Source of the DNA: an uncultured Collinsella sp. | Lineage (GTDB): Bacteria > Actinomycetota > Coriobacteriia > Coriobacteriales > Coriobacteriaceae | Reading direction: 5' to 3' | NCBI GenBank assembly: GCA_900553215.1 | Contig: USCJ01000078.1 | Span: forward strand, 1 to 6,600 | Length of the DNA: 6,600 nt | Part shown: positions 1 to 5,325 of the stretch, in pieces | Layout of the letters: each line of letters begins with the position of its first letter | Numbering within the stretch: position 1 is the first letter of the stretch | Notes under the pieces: generated by a model | Told to the model about the DNA's origin: nothing | Database searches by the model: none | What the model saw: only the letters and a program-made list of their open reading frames with translations | Translations under genes and position numbers: made by a program

Positions 1-79
1 GGACGACGACGGCTACGATCCCTACAGCGATCGCCGCCCCGAGCGCGAGCCGATGTTCGAGGCCGACCCCTGGCGTTAA
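1..79 (+). CDS. C-terminal end of an unrecognised protein (partial)
   Basis: The reading frame is open from the left edge (first full codon at 2) to a TAA at 77-79 and gives 25 residues. The tail is highly charged and hydrophilic: an Asp triplet, then alternating Tyr, Pro, Asp, Arg and Glu, ending in ADPWR. Codon use is GC-rich and fits the host genes downstream, unlike the AT-rich DNA that starts near 132. Such a tail looks like the disordered C-terminus of a larger protein, but nothing in it identifies a family. The frame lies 26 nt upstream of the left copy of the 27-bp repeat, so the gene was probably the original convergent neighbour of the 498-residue protein gene before the ATPase cassette arrived. 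The main support is in-frame coding character up to a stop; the function is unknown. Confidence 0.55.
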   Translation, partial: DDDGYDPYSDRRPEREPMFEADPWR

Positions 80-104
80 GTAGCTAATTTGGGCGTCGTG
101 GGCT

Positions 105-131
105 GCTAGTCTTGGACCTTGATGCTCGGCA
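105..131 (-). repeat. Left 27-bp direct repeat; remnant 3' end of the 498-aa protein gene
   Basis: Positions 105-131 match 1663-1689 at 25 of 27 bases (differences at 112 and 116). Read on the minus strand in the same frame as the downstream gene, this copy encodes LLPSIKVQD and a TAG stop (106-108); the intact gene ends LLPSIKAQD and TAG. Just beyond the matched block the two Leu codons are still Leu in both copies but spelled differently, and the frame hits a TGA at 157-159, so no gene remains here. It looks like a duplicated or left-over 3' end of that gene or of a paralogue, marking the left border of the ATPase cassette. Confidence 0.8.
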
Positions 132-138
132 ACAGTAA

Positions 139-163
139 AACTTGATTTTCTATTAATCAAGTT
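139..163. promoter_or_regulatory. Inverted repeat upstream of the ATPase promoter
   Basis: This is a perfect 9-bp dyad: AACTTGATT at 139-147 and AATCAAGTT at 155-163, separated by 7 nt. Its AATCAAG half-site recurs at 187-193, and a shortened inverse copy (TTGATT) lies at 207-212 in the next palindrome. It is therefore probably one of two operator elements for the same DNA-binding protein rather than a terminator; no T-run follows it. It sits 8 nt after the left 27-bp repeat, at the very start of the AT-rich segment. Confidence 0.6.
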
Positions 164-169
164 GCACGT

Positions 170-229
170 AATCTTGCTCTTTTACTAATCAAGAATCAGT
201 ATAATTTTGATTAGCTAGAGAGCAAGATT
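170..229. promoter_or_regulatory. Nested palindrome overlapping the ATPase promoter
   Basis: An outer 11-bp perfect dyad, AATCTTGCTCT at 170-180 and AGAGCAAGATT at 219-229, encloses an inner 8-bp perfect dyad, CTAATCAA at 185-192 and TTGATTAG at 207-214. A consensus -10 box, TATAAT, lies at 200-205 between the inner arms. Transcription would start near 212, so the left arms would not be in the mRNA. That favours a DNA operator acting on the promoter rather than an RNA switch. The identity of the binding protein is not shown by the sequence; the ATPase product or an unlinked regulator are both possible. Confidence 0.65.
200..205 (+). promoter_or_regulatory. Putative -10 element of the ATPase gene
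   Basis: TATAAT at 200-205 is a perfect sigma-70-type -10 hexamer 32 nt upstream of the ATG at 238. No good -35 box is found at 16-18 bp; TTGCTC at 174-179 is the best candidate but gives a 20-bp spacer. The weak -35 would suit a regulated or activator-dependent promoter. The ribosome site GGAG (230-233) lies 4 nt before the start codon. Confidence 0.5.
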
Positions 230-237
230 GGAGAATC

Positions 238-1590
238 ATGGCATTCAACGACTTGATCGCCCAGAAAATAAAGGACTTTGAACAGCAGGGGGTTCCACAG
301 GTCTTTGAGCGAGACCTTGATCTGGGAAACCCACAGGAGCCAAAGCGCGACAACATCGTAAATGTGGTTGTGGGGGCCCGCCGTTGTGGAAAGACGTATC
401 GCCTGTATCAGGAGATGCTGCGGCTTCGGGGCCGGGGCGTCGAGCTTGACCGGATGCTTTACTTTAATTTTGAGGACGAGCGCTTGCGCCCGTATGAGCC
501 ATCGCTGCTGGCGGACGTGCTCGACACGTTCTATGCGCTGCATCCTGCTGCTCGAACCGAGGGCGCTTACATTTTCTTTGACGAGATCCAGGAAATTCCC
601 GAATGGGGTGCGTTTTTGCGGCGTGTAGTCGATACGGAGAAAGCGACCGTCTATGTGACGGGATCTTCTTCTAAGATGCTGTCCTCAGAACTTAAGAGCG
701 AATTCAGGGGTCGTTCTCTTATACGAGAGCTTTTTCCGTTGAGCTTTTCGGAATACGTTCGATATAAGACGGGGAGCGTTTTCGAGCCAGATGCGACCTT
801 TTCCCCAAGCGATGCAGCGCTGCTTCGACATCATCTGATCGGATATCTTGAACGAGGGGGATTCATCGCGACGCTTGAGCAGACGCCCGCAGACGCGATT
901 CAGCTGCTACAGGAATATGCTTCGCGAACGGTCGCTATGGACGTCGTTGAGCGTTACGACGTCAAGAACCCTCGCCTGGCATCGCTGTTCCTAACGCGGT
1001 GTATGGCATCTTCGGGACGAGAGCTGTCGGTGAACAAAGTGTACAACGAGTTCAAGAGCAGGCAGATACCCGTCAGTCGTAATTCGCTCAGCGACTTACT
1101 TGAGTATTATGAGGATGCCTACCTGCTGTTCTCCGTGCCGGAGTTCACGCGTTCACTGGCAAATAACATGCGGTCTGCGTCTAAGGTCTACGCTGTCGAT
1201 CCCGCGATGTTTGGAGCATTCTCTCCCGCATCGGCATTGGACCAGGGCCAGAGGCTCGAGACCGCAGTGTTCAACGCGCTAAGAAGAAGGACTCCCGCGG
1301 TGAGGATCGGATCGGTCTGCCGCCTGCTGATCAAAGAGAAGAGCAAAAGCCATGAGGTGGACTTTGTGGCTGGGGACGCACTTCTCATGCGGGCTTATAG
1401 CCTGATCCAGGTTAGTGTGGAGATGGCAAGTGAGAAAACGCGCGAGCGCGAAATTGCCGCGCTTGATGCCTCGATGGCCCAGTTCGATCTTGGTGAGTCG
1501 GCAATCGTTACCATGGATGAGCAGGCCGATATTCCATGCGAGCACGGTGTGGTACACGTTGTTCCCGCATGGAAGTGGCTCCTTGCCTAA
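238..1590 (+). CDS. AAA+ ATPase with C-terminal DUF4143 domain
   Basis: This 450-residue protein has the layout of the AAA_14/DUF4143 ATPases. In order these are a Walker A motif GARRCGKT (residues 46-53), a Walker B motif YIFFDEIQEI (111-120, with Asp115-Glu116), a sensor-1-like strand VYVTGSSSKML (138-148), a conserved Arg stretch EFRGRS (155-160), a predicted winged-helix region at about 258-300, and a C-terminal part with HEVDFV (372-377) and IQVSVEM (390-396), which resembles a PD-(D/E)xK nuclease-like fold. Length is normal for the family. All ATPase residues look intact. The family's cellular role is not established; it is common as a sporadic single gene and is often suspected in mobile-element or defence biology. 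The start follows GGAG at 230-233 with a short 4-nt spacer. Codon use is more AT-rich than the neighbours, and direct repeats flank the gene, suggesting acquisition. Confidence 0.9.
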   Translation: MAFNDLIAQKIKDFEQQGVPQVFERDLDLGNPQEPKRDNIVNVVVGARRCGKTYRLYQEMLRLRGRGVELDRMLYFNFEDERLRPYEPSLLADVLDTFYALHPAARTEGAYIFFDEIQEIPEWGAFLRRVVDTEKATVYVTGSSSKMLSSELKSEFRGRSLIRELFPLSFSEYVRYKTGSVFEPDATFSPSDAALLRHHLIGYLERGGFIATLEQTPADAIQLLQEYASRTVAMDVVERYDVKNPRLASLFLTRCMASSGRELSVNKVYNEFKSRQIPVSRNSLSDLLEYYEDAYLLFSVPEFTRSLANNMRSASKVYAVDPAMFGAFSPASALDQGQRLETAVFNALRRRTPAVRIGSVCRLLIKEKSKSHEVDFVAGDALLMRAYSLIQVSVEMASEKTREREIAALDASMAQFDLGESAIVTMDEQADIPCEHGVVHVVPAWKWLLA

Positions 1591-1606
1591 TCATCTACGG
1601 ATCTGT

Positions 1607-1628
1607 GGGGCCAGGACCTCCTGGCCCC
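1607..1628. terminator. Hairpin between convergent genes (probable bidirectional terminator)
   Basis: A perfect 9-bp GC-rich stem, GGGGCCAGG at 1607-1615 with CCTGGCCCC at 1620-1628, closes a 4-nt loop. It starts 17 nt after the ATPase stop and lies 35 nt beyond the stop of the convergent minus-strand gene. The T-run is poor on both sides (TTCAT on the plus strand, none on the minus), so it may terminate weakly or act as an mRNA 3'-end stabiliser. Confidence 0.6.
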
Positions 1629-1662
1629 TTCATCACGGTTGGGGAGCACCATGATGCGCCCG

Positions 1663-1689
1663 GCTAGTCCTGGGCCTTGATGCTCGGCA
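1663..1689 (-). repeat. Right 27-bp direct repeat, inside the 3' end of the 498-aa protein gene
   Basis: This copy forms the last codons and TAG stop (1664-1666) of the intact minus-strand gene. It matches 105-131 in the same orientation at 25 of 27 bases. The segment between the two copies (132-1662, about 1.5 kb) holds only the ATPase gene, its palindromic promoter and its hairpin. Confidence 0.8.
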
Positions 1690-3160
1690 GGAGAATCTGG
1701 GCGAGGTAGTCGCACTCGAGCTTGGTGGCAGCGTCGGCCTTGCCGTCTTTGCCGACCAGCACGTTCTTAATCTGGCTGTAGGTGTAGCGGTTGCCGGTCG
1801 TGAGCTCGACAAGCTCAATGGCCGTGTCCATGGGGTAGGTCGACACGGGATTCTGCGTCCGCCCGTTGATGGTCTGGGGCACCACATACGGATAGACGGG
1901 GCCGCTGGCGTAGACCGTGTAGCCGTTACCAAGGTTTGCCGTGCCCAAAACCGTATCGCCCTCATCGGGCGTAAAGCTCTCGCCGTCGCGCACCGCGACG
2001 AGCGTCACAATCGGCGTATTGCTGTCGCCGGCAAGATAGATGCACAGCGTGCTGCCGTTTTGCCAAGTTGCGACTTTGCCGTACCACTCAACGGGAATAT
2101 CGAGCTGATACAGGTTCGTTGCCTTATGCCGAGCATCGGCGTCGCGGGCTGCCTGCGCCTCGCTTGCGCTCACGGCGTTGGCGGCGGCATCACGGCGAGC
2201 GGTTGCCGCCTGCTGAAGTATCTTGGCGGCCGCGGCAGAGCTACAACCGCCCTCCTCGGCATATTTGGCGGCGGCATCGATCTGGTCGTCGGTTACCGTG
2301 TCGGCCGAAGGCACCTTGAGCTTAAAGGTAGCCTGGGCACTTAAATCCTGTCCATCGCTCTTAACGGTGACCTGCGTCTTGGTGGTCGGGACGGTATAGA
2401 TGGTGCCGTCGGCCGCGATGGGGGAGGCAGCGATGGAGAGCGTGTAATCGCCGGGCAGCAGTTTGATGCCGCGGCCGTGCTCGTCAACATAGAGCGTTTC
2501 GCTCACGGAGGAGGCGTCAGAATCCTGCCCACTCACCTGTACGGGAATCTTGGAGCCAGTGGAACAGTCGAGGCCAGCGGCATGCACGCCAATCTGCACT
2601 GACATCATCGTGTGGGCATTGGCGGCGACAGCGGCAGCCTGCTCTTGTTGATATCCGTTCCAGGCAGCATAGCCTGCACCGCCGGCGACGAGCGCGACGG
2701 CCACAACGCCGGCAACCATTAGGTTGCGGCGCTTGGGCGACATCTTGCGATGACGAACCTCGGCTTCGCGTGCCGAGGGAACGGACGGCAGGGGAATATC
2801 GCCCATGGCGATGGTCTCGTCCACGGCTGGTGCGGAACCTAGGCCAGGAAGCTCACGGGTCAGCGAATCCTCGGCCGGCAAGCTGTTGAGCAAGACGGTT
2901 TCCTCGCCCGTGTCGGATTCGGGCTGGTTGCCGGCCTCGCTTTCGGTGTCTTCGTGATCTGCCTCATCTTCGGCAGGCTCAACATCGTCTGCATCCTGAT
3001 CATCGGACTGCGCCTCGGCTTCCGGCTCATCCTGCACGTCAACGCCCGAATCGTCAAACGCAATCTCGCCAAGCGAAACTCGGCCTAGGCTCTCCAGGGC
3101 CTCGGCACATGCCTCTGCATCTTGGGCCGAGTCCTCTTGGCTCCTCGTCTCATCTTTCAT
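1664..3160 (-). CDS. Single-pass membrane protein with long acidic cytoplasmic N-terminus
   Basis: The product is 498 residues. Residues 1-135 are extremely rich in Asp, Glu, Ser and Ala and probably disordered. A basic cluster, RHRKMSPKRR (136-145), precedes one membrane segment at about 147-167 rich in Ala, Val and Gly, predicting an N-in, C-out anchor. Outside follow a beta-rich part (about 185-285) with LLPGDYTLSI, typical of Ig/PEGA-like folds, an Ala-rich helical stretch (290-345), and a C-terminal domain (348-498) with Cys373 and Cys483. From memory this last domain resembles one found at the C-terminus of many Coriobacteriia envelope proteins; its role is unknown. The start at 3160 is preferred over an upstream ATG at 3382 because GGGGG lies 4 nt before it, the upstream extension has no acidic character, and the longer frame would run through the terminator of the previous gene. 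Confidence 0.85.
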   Translation of the reverse strand: MKDETRSQEDSAQDAEACAEALESLGRVSLGEIAFDDSGVDVQDEPEAEAQSDDQDADDVEPAEDEADHEDTESEAGNQPESDTGEETVLLNSLPAEDSLTRELPGLGSAPAVDETIAMGDIPLPSVPSAREAEVRHRKMSPKRRNLMVAGVVAVALVAGGAGYAAWNGYQQEQAAAVAANAHTMMSVQIGVHAAGLDCSTGSKIPVQVSGQDSDASSVSETLYVDEHGRGIKLLPGDYTLSIAASPIAADGTIYTVPTTKTQVTVKSDGQDLSAQATFKLKVPSADTVTDDQIDAAAKYAEEGGCSSAAAAKILQQAATARRDAAANAVSASEAQAARDADARHKATNLYQLDIPVEWYGKVATWQNGSTLCIYLAGDSNTPIVTLVAVRDGESFTPDEGDTVLGTANLGNGYTVYASGPVYPYVVPQTINGRTQNPVSTYPMDTAIELVELTTGNRYTYSQIKNVLVGKDGKADAATKLECDYLAQILLPSIKAQD

Positions 3161-3293
3161 ATATCCCCCAAGCTCAATATCGGGACAACAATGTACCCAA
3201 AATTGGAGCCAGATAGAGCTGGCGTGCGGTCGGAAATCTGATTTTATCTGTGCGAGAGGTTTTGAATATGTGCGTGAATGCACGCGCGGCAGC
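3161..3293 (-). promoter_or_regulatory. Upstream region of the 498-aa protein gene
   Basis: This 133-nt gap must hold the promoter, since a terminator closes the upstream operon. The best -10-like stretch on the minus strand is TAAAAT (within 3241-3248), but no -35 match at the proper distance is convincing. A small 5-bp hairpin (3272-3276 with 3281-3285) is too weak to interpret. I see no operator-like dyad and no small gene here. Confidence 0.3.
3165..3169 (-). promoter_or_regulatory. Ribosome binding site fixing the start of the 498-aa protein
   Basis: On the minus strand GGGGG, read as TTGGGGGATAT, stands 4 nt before the ATG at 3158-3160. The alternative in-frame ATG at 3382 lies upstream of the terminator hairpin that ends the preceding gene, so the shorter start is favoured. 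Confidence 0.6.
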
Positions 3294-3333
3294 AAAAAGC
3301 CCCCGGAAAGCGGACGAATCGCTTTCCGGGGGC
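3294..3333 (-). terminator. Rho-independent terminator of the tetR-DUF5692 operon
   Basis: A perfect 14-bp stem, 3299-3312 with 3320-3333 (arms GCCCCCGGAAAGCG and its complement), closes a 7-nt loop. On the minus strand it is followed directly by TTTTT (3294-3298). It lies about 70 nt beyond the DUF5692-like gene's stop. A second small hairpin, ATGCAA/TTGCAT with a 4-nt loop (3334-3349), stands just before it. Confidence 0.92.
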
Positions 3334-3403
3334 ATGCAATACGTTGCATTGCGCGGAGTCGGCCAGGCGACTTCACATTCAAGCGGCGTTTGCGTCAGGC
3401 ACG

Positions 3404-4411
3404 TTACTCGGCGTGCGCGTAATCGACCTTGGCGCGGCGGGCGGTAGCCTTCTCCCAGTCGCTGGTGCCCTCAAAGACATCCTGCTTGTAGGGATTGCGG
3501 CCGAGCTTCTTGGCGCGGTAGGCGATGTAGATGATCGCGGCGATGTTGGCGATCAGCGCGACGACCGAGACCGCGGTGGCGGCGCCTGCGTCGAGCGTGG
3601 AGTGGGTCACAAAGATGGACTCCTCCTGGAAGTAGGGGAACACCTGGGCAAACATGCACCAAATAGCCAGCGTAAAGGCGCGGTTCTGAATCCAGCCACC
3701 CTTGTTCCAGATAAAGGCGGCGACGGTAGGCGCCAGCAGCAGCGCAAAGCCGCAGAACCAGGAGTGGGTGGGCAGGCAGTTGTAGGTGTAGCAGAAGTTC
3801 CAGATATCGTAGGCGATGATGTAGACCCAGGTCATGTCGGGCCACAGCATGTCGGTCTGGTCCTCGGAGGCGTAGACGCTCCACCAGCCGGTCATGCAGA
3901 AGATGTTGATGATGCCGGCGATGCCGTTGAACACGTTGTTCCAGCCGGCCAGCTGCGTGGCACCTTCGGAGGTGACCCAGGTGGACTCGCCCAGGACAAA
4001 GAAGTGATAGGCGCTCTCAAAGTCGGACACGACGGCGATCATGATGTTGATGGCGACGATCACAAACGGCCATGCGCGGAACCAGTGCGCCTTGCCGATC
4101 TTGCCCCACTGGTACTTAATGGCAATGAAGCCCCAGCAGCCGGCGAGCGCTGCGTACACCTTGGCGTAGTGGAACCAGCTGTTCTGGTACACATGGGTGG
4201 GGTTGGTGAGCGCCCACTCGGCACCTTGCGAAACGCCGATGGCGATGGCGACGCAGTAGATGGTCATGGCCAGCGGAGCCACGCCAAAGATGATGGCCGC
4301 GCCGAGCTTGGTGCGGCGGCCGACCTCGTTGAGCACGATGAGGCCAATAAAGACCATGGCCCAGCCGGCCCAGTGGATAAGGGTATTGCTACCCCAAACA
4401 TCGAACAGCAT
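3404..4411 (-). CDS. Polytopic membrane protein, DUF5692-like
   Basis: The protein has 335 residues and about nine predicted membrane segments (roughly 10-28, 37-60, 80-99, 113-130, 158-178, 193-211, 217-234, 243-260 and 275-298), followed by a basic, hydrophilic cytoplasmic tail. From memory it fits the DUF5692 family, found mainly in anaerobic gut bacteria; no function is assigned. It contains 21 Trp (about 6%), far above average, plus several His and Cys in or near membrane segments (for example His13, His81, His136, Cys53, Cys207, Cys212, Cys220). The start is well supported by AAAGGAGA 5 nt before the ATG. It lies 63 nt downstream of the TetR gene on the same strand, and the pair ends at a strong terminator, so the two probably form an operon. 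A transporter or a membrane redox partner are both possible; neither is shown. Confidence 0.85.
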   Translation of the reverse strand: MLFDVWGSNTLIHWAGWAMVFIGLIVLNEVGRRTKLGAAIIFGVAPLAMTIYCVAIAIGVSQGAEWALTNPTHVYQNSWFHYAKVYAALAGCWGFIAIKYQWGKIGKAHWFRAWPFVIVAINIMIAVVSDFESAYHFFVLGESTWVTSEGATQLAGWNNVFNGIAGIINIFCMTGWWSVYASEDQTDMLWPDMTWVYIIAYDIWNFCYTYNCLPTHSWFCGFALLLAPTVAAFIWNKGGWIQNRAFTLAIWCMFAQVFPYFQEESIFVTHSTLDAGAATAVSVVALIANIAAIIYIAYRAKKLGRNPYKQDVFEGTSDWEKATARRAKVDYAHAE

Positions 4412-4429
4412 GCTGCTCTCCTTTCACAC

Positions 4430-4457
4430 GCCCGCGGCCCCTCTTCTGATCGCGGGC
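4430..4457 (-). other. Intercistronic hairpin between tetR and the DUF5692-like gene
   Basis: GCCCGCG at 4430-4436 pairs with CGCGGGC at 4451-4457 across a 14-nt loop. No T-run follows on the minus strand, so it is not a standard terminator. It could modulate relative expression or mRNA processing between the two genes. Confidence 0.35.
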
Positions 4458-4474
4458 AGTTTGGCCAAATGTCG

Positions 4475-5137
4475 TCAGTTCTGGGGCTTGCGCTCCGGAT
4501 ACTTGGCGGTATAGCCCTCGATATGGAGTGTCGAGGCGATGATTTCCTTGACCGTCTCGTCGGGCACATCGGGGTGCGTGCGGATATACATCAACAACCC
4601 CATGATGAGGGTGTAGAACGTCTCGTAGACATGGTCAATGCGGAGCTCATGATGGGCGACAAAATCCACCACGGTGGTGTCGCAGATGTATTGTGCCACG
4701 CGCTGGACCACGTTGTGCAGAAAGCCGCCGTAGAGCGCGCCGCTGCTGGAGGTCAGGGTGCTCGGCAACTCGTGGCCGCTCACGACCAGGCGTTTAAAGA
4801 GCGGAGCGACGGTGTCGAGTGCGCCTTCGATGTCGCCAACCGTGCGGCTGGCGTTCCACTGTTCGAGCTCGGCGATAAAGCCGTCGATCGCCTCGTCCAT
4901 AACGGCGGTGACGGCGGCGTCCATATCGGCAAAGTAGTGGTAGAACAGTGAGCGCGTGCAGCCAGCCCGCTTGGTCACGGCCGATACCGAAAGATGGGAC
5001 ACGCCCAGCTCAGCGCTCACGGCGCTCACGGCGGCGAGAATCTCGCGTCGGCGCTCGTCACCCGTCAGGCGCTTTGCCGTGCTGTCGGACGCGAGGACGG
5101 CATCAGCGACAGAGATGTTTGCCGTGTTATCGCTCAT
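4475..5137 (-). CDS. TetR/AcrR-family transcriptional regulator
   Basis: The product is 220 residues, a usual TetR length. The N-terminal DNA-binding domain spans about residues 28-75, with the helix-turn-helix at 48-68 (LSVSAVTKRAGCTRSLFYHYF), a canonical TetR signature with the Phe-Tyr-x-Tyr-Phe end. The rest is the helical ligand-binding and dimerisation domain, of unknown ligand specificity. The ATG at 5137 is chosen over one six codons upstream (5155), because AAAGGCGG stands 7 nt before the former and no ribosome site precedes the latter. The gene is divergent from an Fe-S oxidoreductase, and the shared intergenic region carries a composite TTGAC/GTCAA palindrome, the likely operator. 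It is expected to repress itself, the downstream DUF5692-like gene and probably the oxidoreductase until a small molecule binds. Confidence 0.93.
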   Translation of the reverse strand: MSDNTANISVADAVLASDSTAKRLTGDERRREILAAVSAVSAELGVSHLSVSAVTKRAGCTRSLFYHYFADMDAAVTAVMDEAIDGFIAELEQWNASRTVGDIEGALDTVAPLFKRLVVSGHELPSTLTSSSGALYGGFLHNVVQRVAQYICDTTVVDFVAHHELRIDHVYETFYTLIMGLLMYIRTHPDVPDETVKEIIASTLHIEGYTAKYPERKPQN

Positions 5138-5144
5138 ACGTTTG

Positions 5145-5152
5145 CCGCCTTT
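5145..5152 (-). promoter_or_regulatory. Ribosome binding site deciding the TetR start
   Basis: On the minus strand AAAGGCGG lies 7 nt before the ATG at 5135-5137. The alternative ATG (5153-5155) abuts this site and has only AAACGG upstream, so the shorter product is favoured. Confidence 0.6.
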
Positions 5153-5191
5153 CATCCGTTTGGGCCCGACCGTTCGCCTAACAGTCTTGAA

Positions 5192-5239
5192 TATTGTTGA
5201 CGGTTCGTCAATACTGTTTTTGACACAATGTCAACAATA
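5192..5239. promoter_or_regulatory. Composite TetR operator in the divergent promoter region
   Basis: Two 15-bp palindromes of the form TTGACRnnnYGTCAA lie at 5197-5211 (TTGACGGTTCGTCAA) and 5220-5234 (TTGACACAATGTCAA), 23 bp centre to centre. They are embedded in a larger perfect 10-bp dyad, TATTGTTGAC at 5192-5201 and GTCAACAATA at 5230-5239. Four half-sites of alternating orientation at about two helical turns suit binding by two TetR dimers. TTGACA hexamers, the -35 consensus, occur on both strands inside the sites (5220-5225 plus, 5229-5234 minus), but no good -10 is found at standard spacing, so exact promoters are not assigned. Confidence 0.75.
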
Positions 5240-5325
5240 GCGGGTGAACGGCATGGGGGCATGTCGAGCCCGTACAAAGAGGGGCGCTGCGGTCTCGCCG
5301 GGCTGTGGCAAGAGAAGGGACGACT

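Noticed and set aside
139..163. Terminator for the upstream gene ending at 79
   Set aside because: The stem is AT-rich and has no T-run after it. Its half-sites recur in the ATPase promoter, so an operator is the better explanation.
170..229. Riboswitch or attenuator in the ATPase leader
   Set aside because: The TATAAT box lies between the arms, so the left arms would not be transcribed from that promoter and the leader would be only about 26 nt long.
211..543. Minus-strand open frame of 110 codons over the ATPase 5' end
   Set aside because: It is antisense to the Walker A region of the ATPase, has no recognisable motif and no ribosome site; treated as a shadow.
105..1689. Insertion sequence or transposon ends
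   Set aside because: The repeats are direct and coding-derived, no terminal inverted repeats or transposase are seen, and 27 bp with two mismatches is too long and too diverged for an ordinary target-site duplication.
3161..3382. N-terminal extension of the 498-aa protein to an ATG at 3382
   Set aside because: The extra 74 codons would be read across a perfect terminator hairpin, show no coding character, and the internal ATG at 3160 has a good ribosome site.
3278..4951. Plus-strand open frame of 557 codons opposite the DUF5692-like and TetR genes
   Set aside because: The translation is dominated by Gly, Asp, Val, His and Arg without any domain, it spans the terminator and two well-supported minus-strand genes, and it lacks a ribosome site. 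It is a by-product of GC-rich codon use on the other strand.
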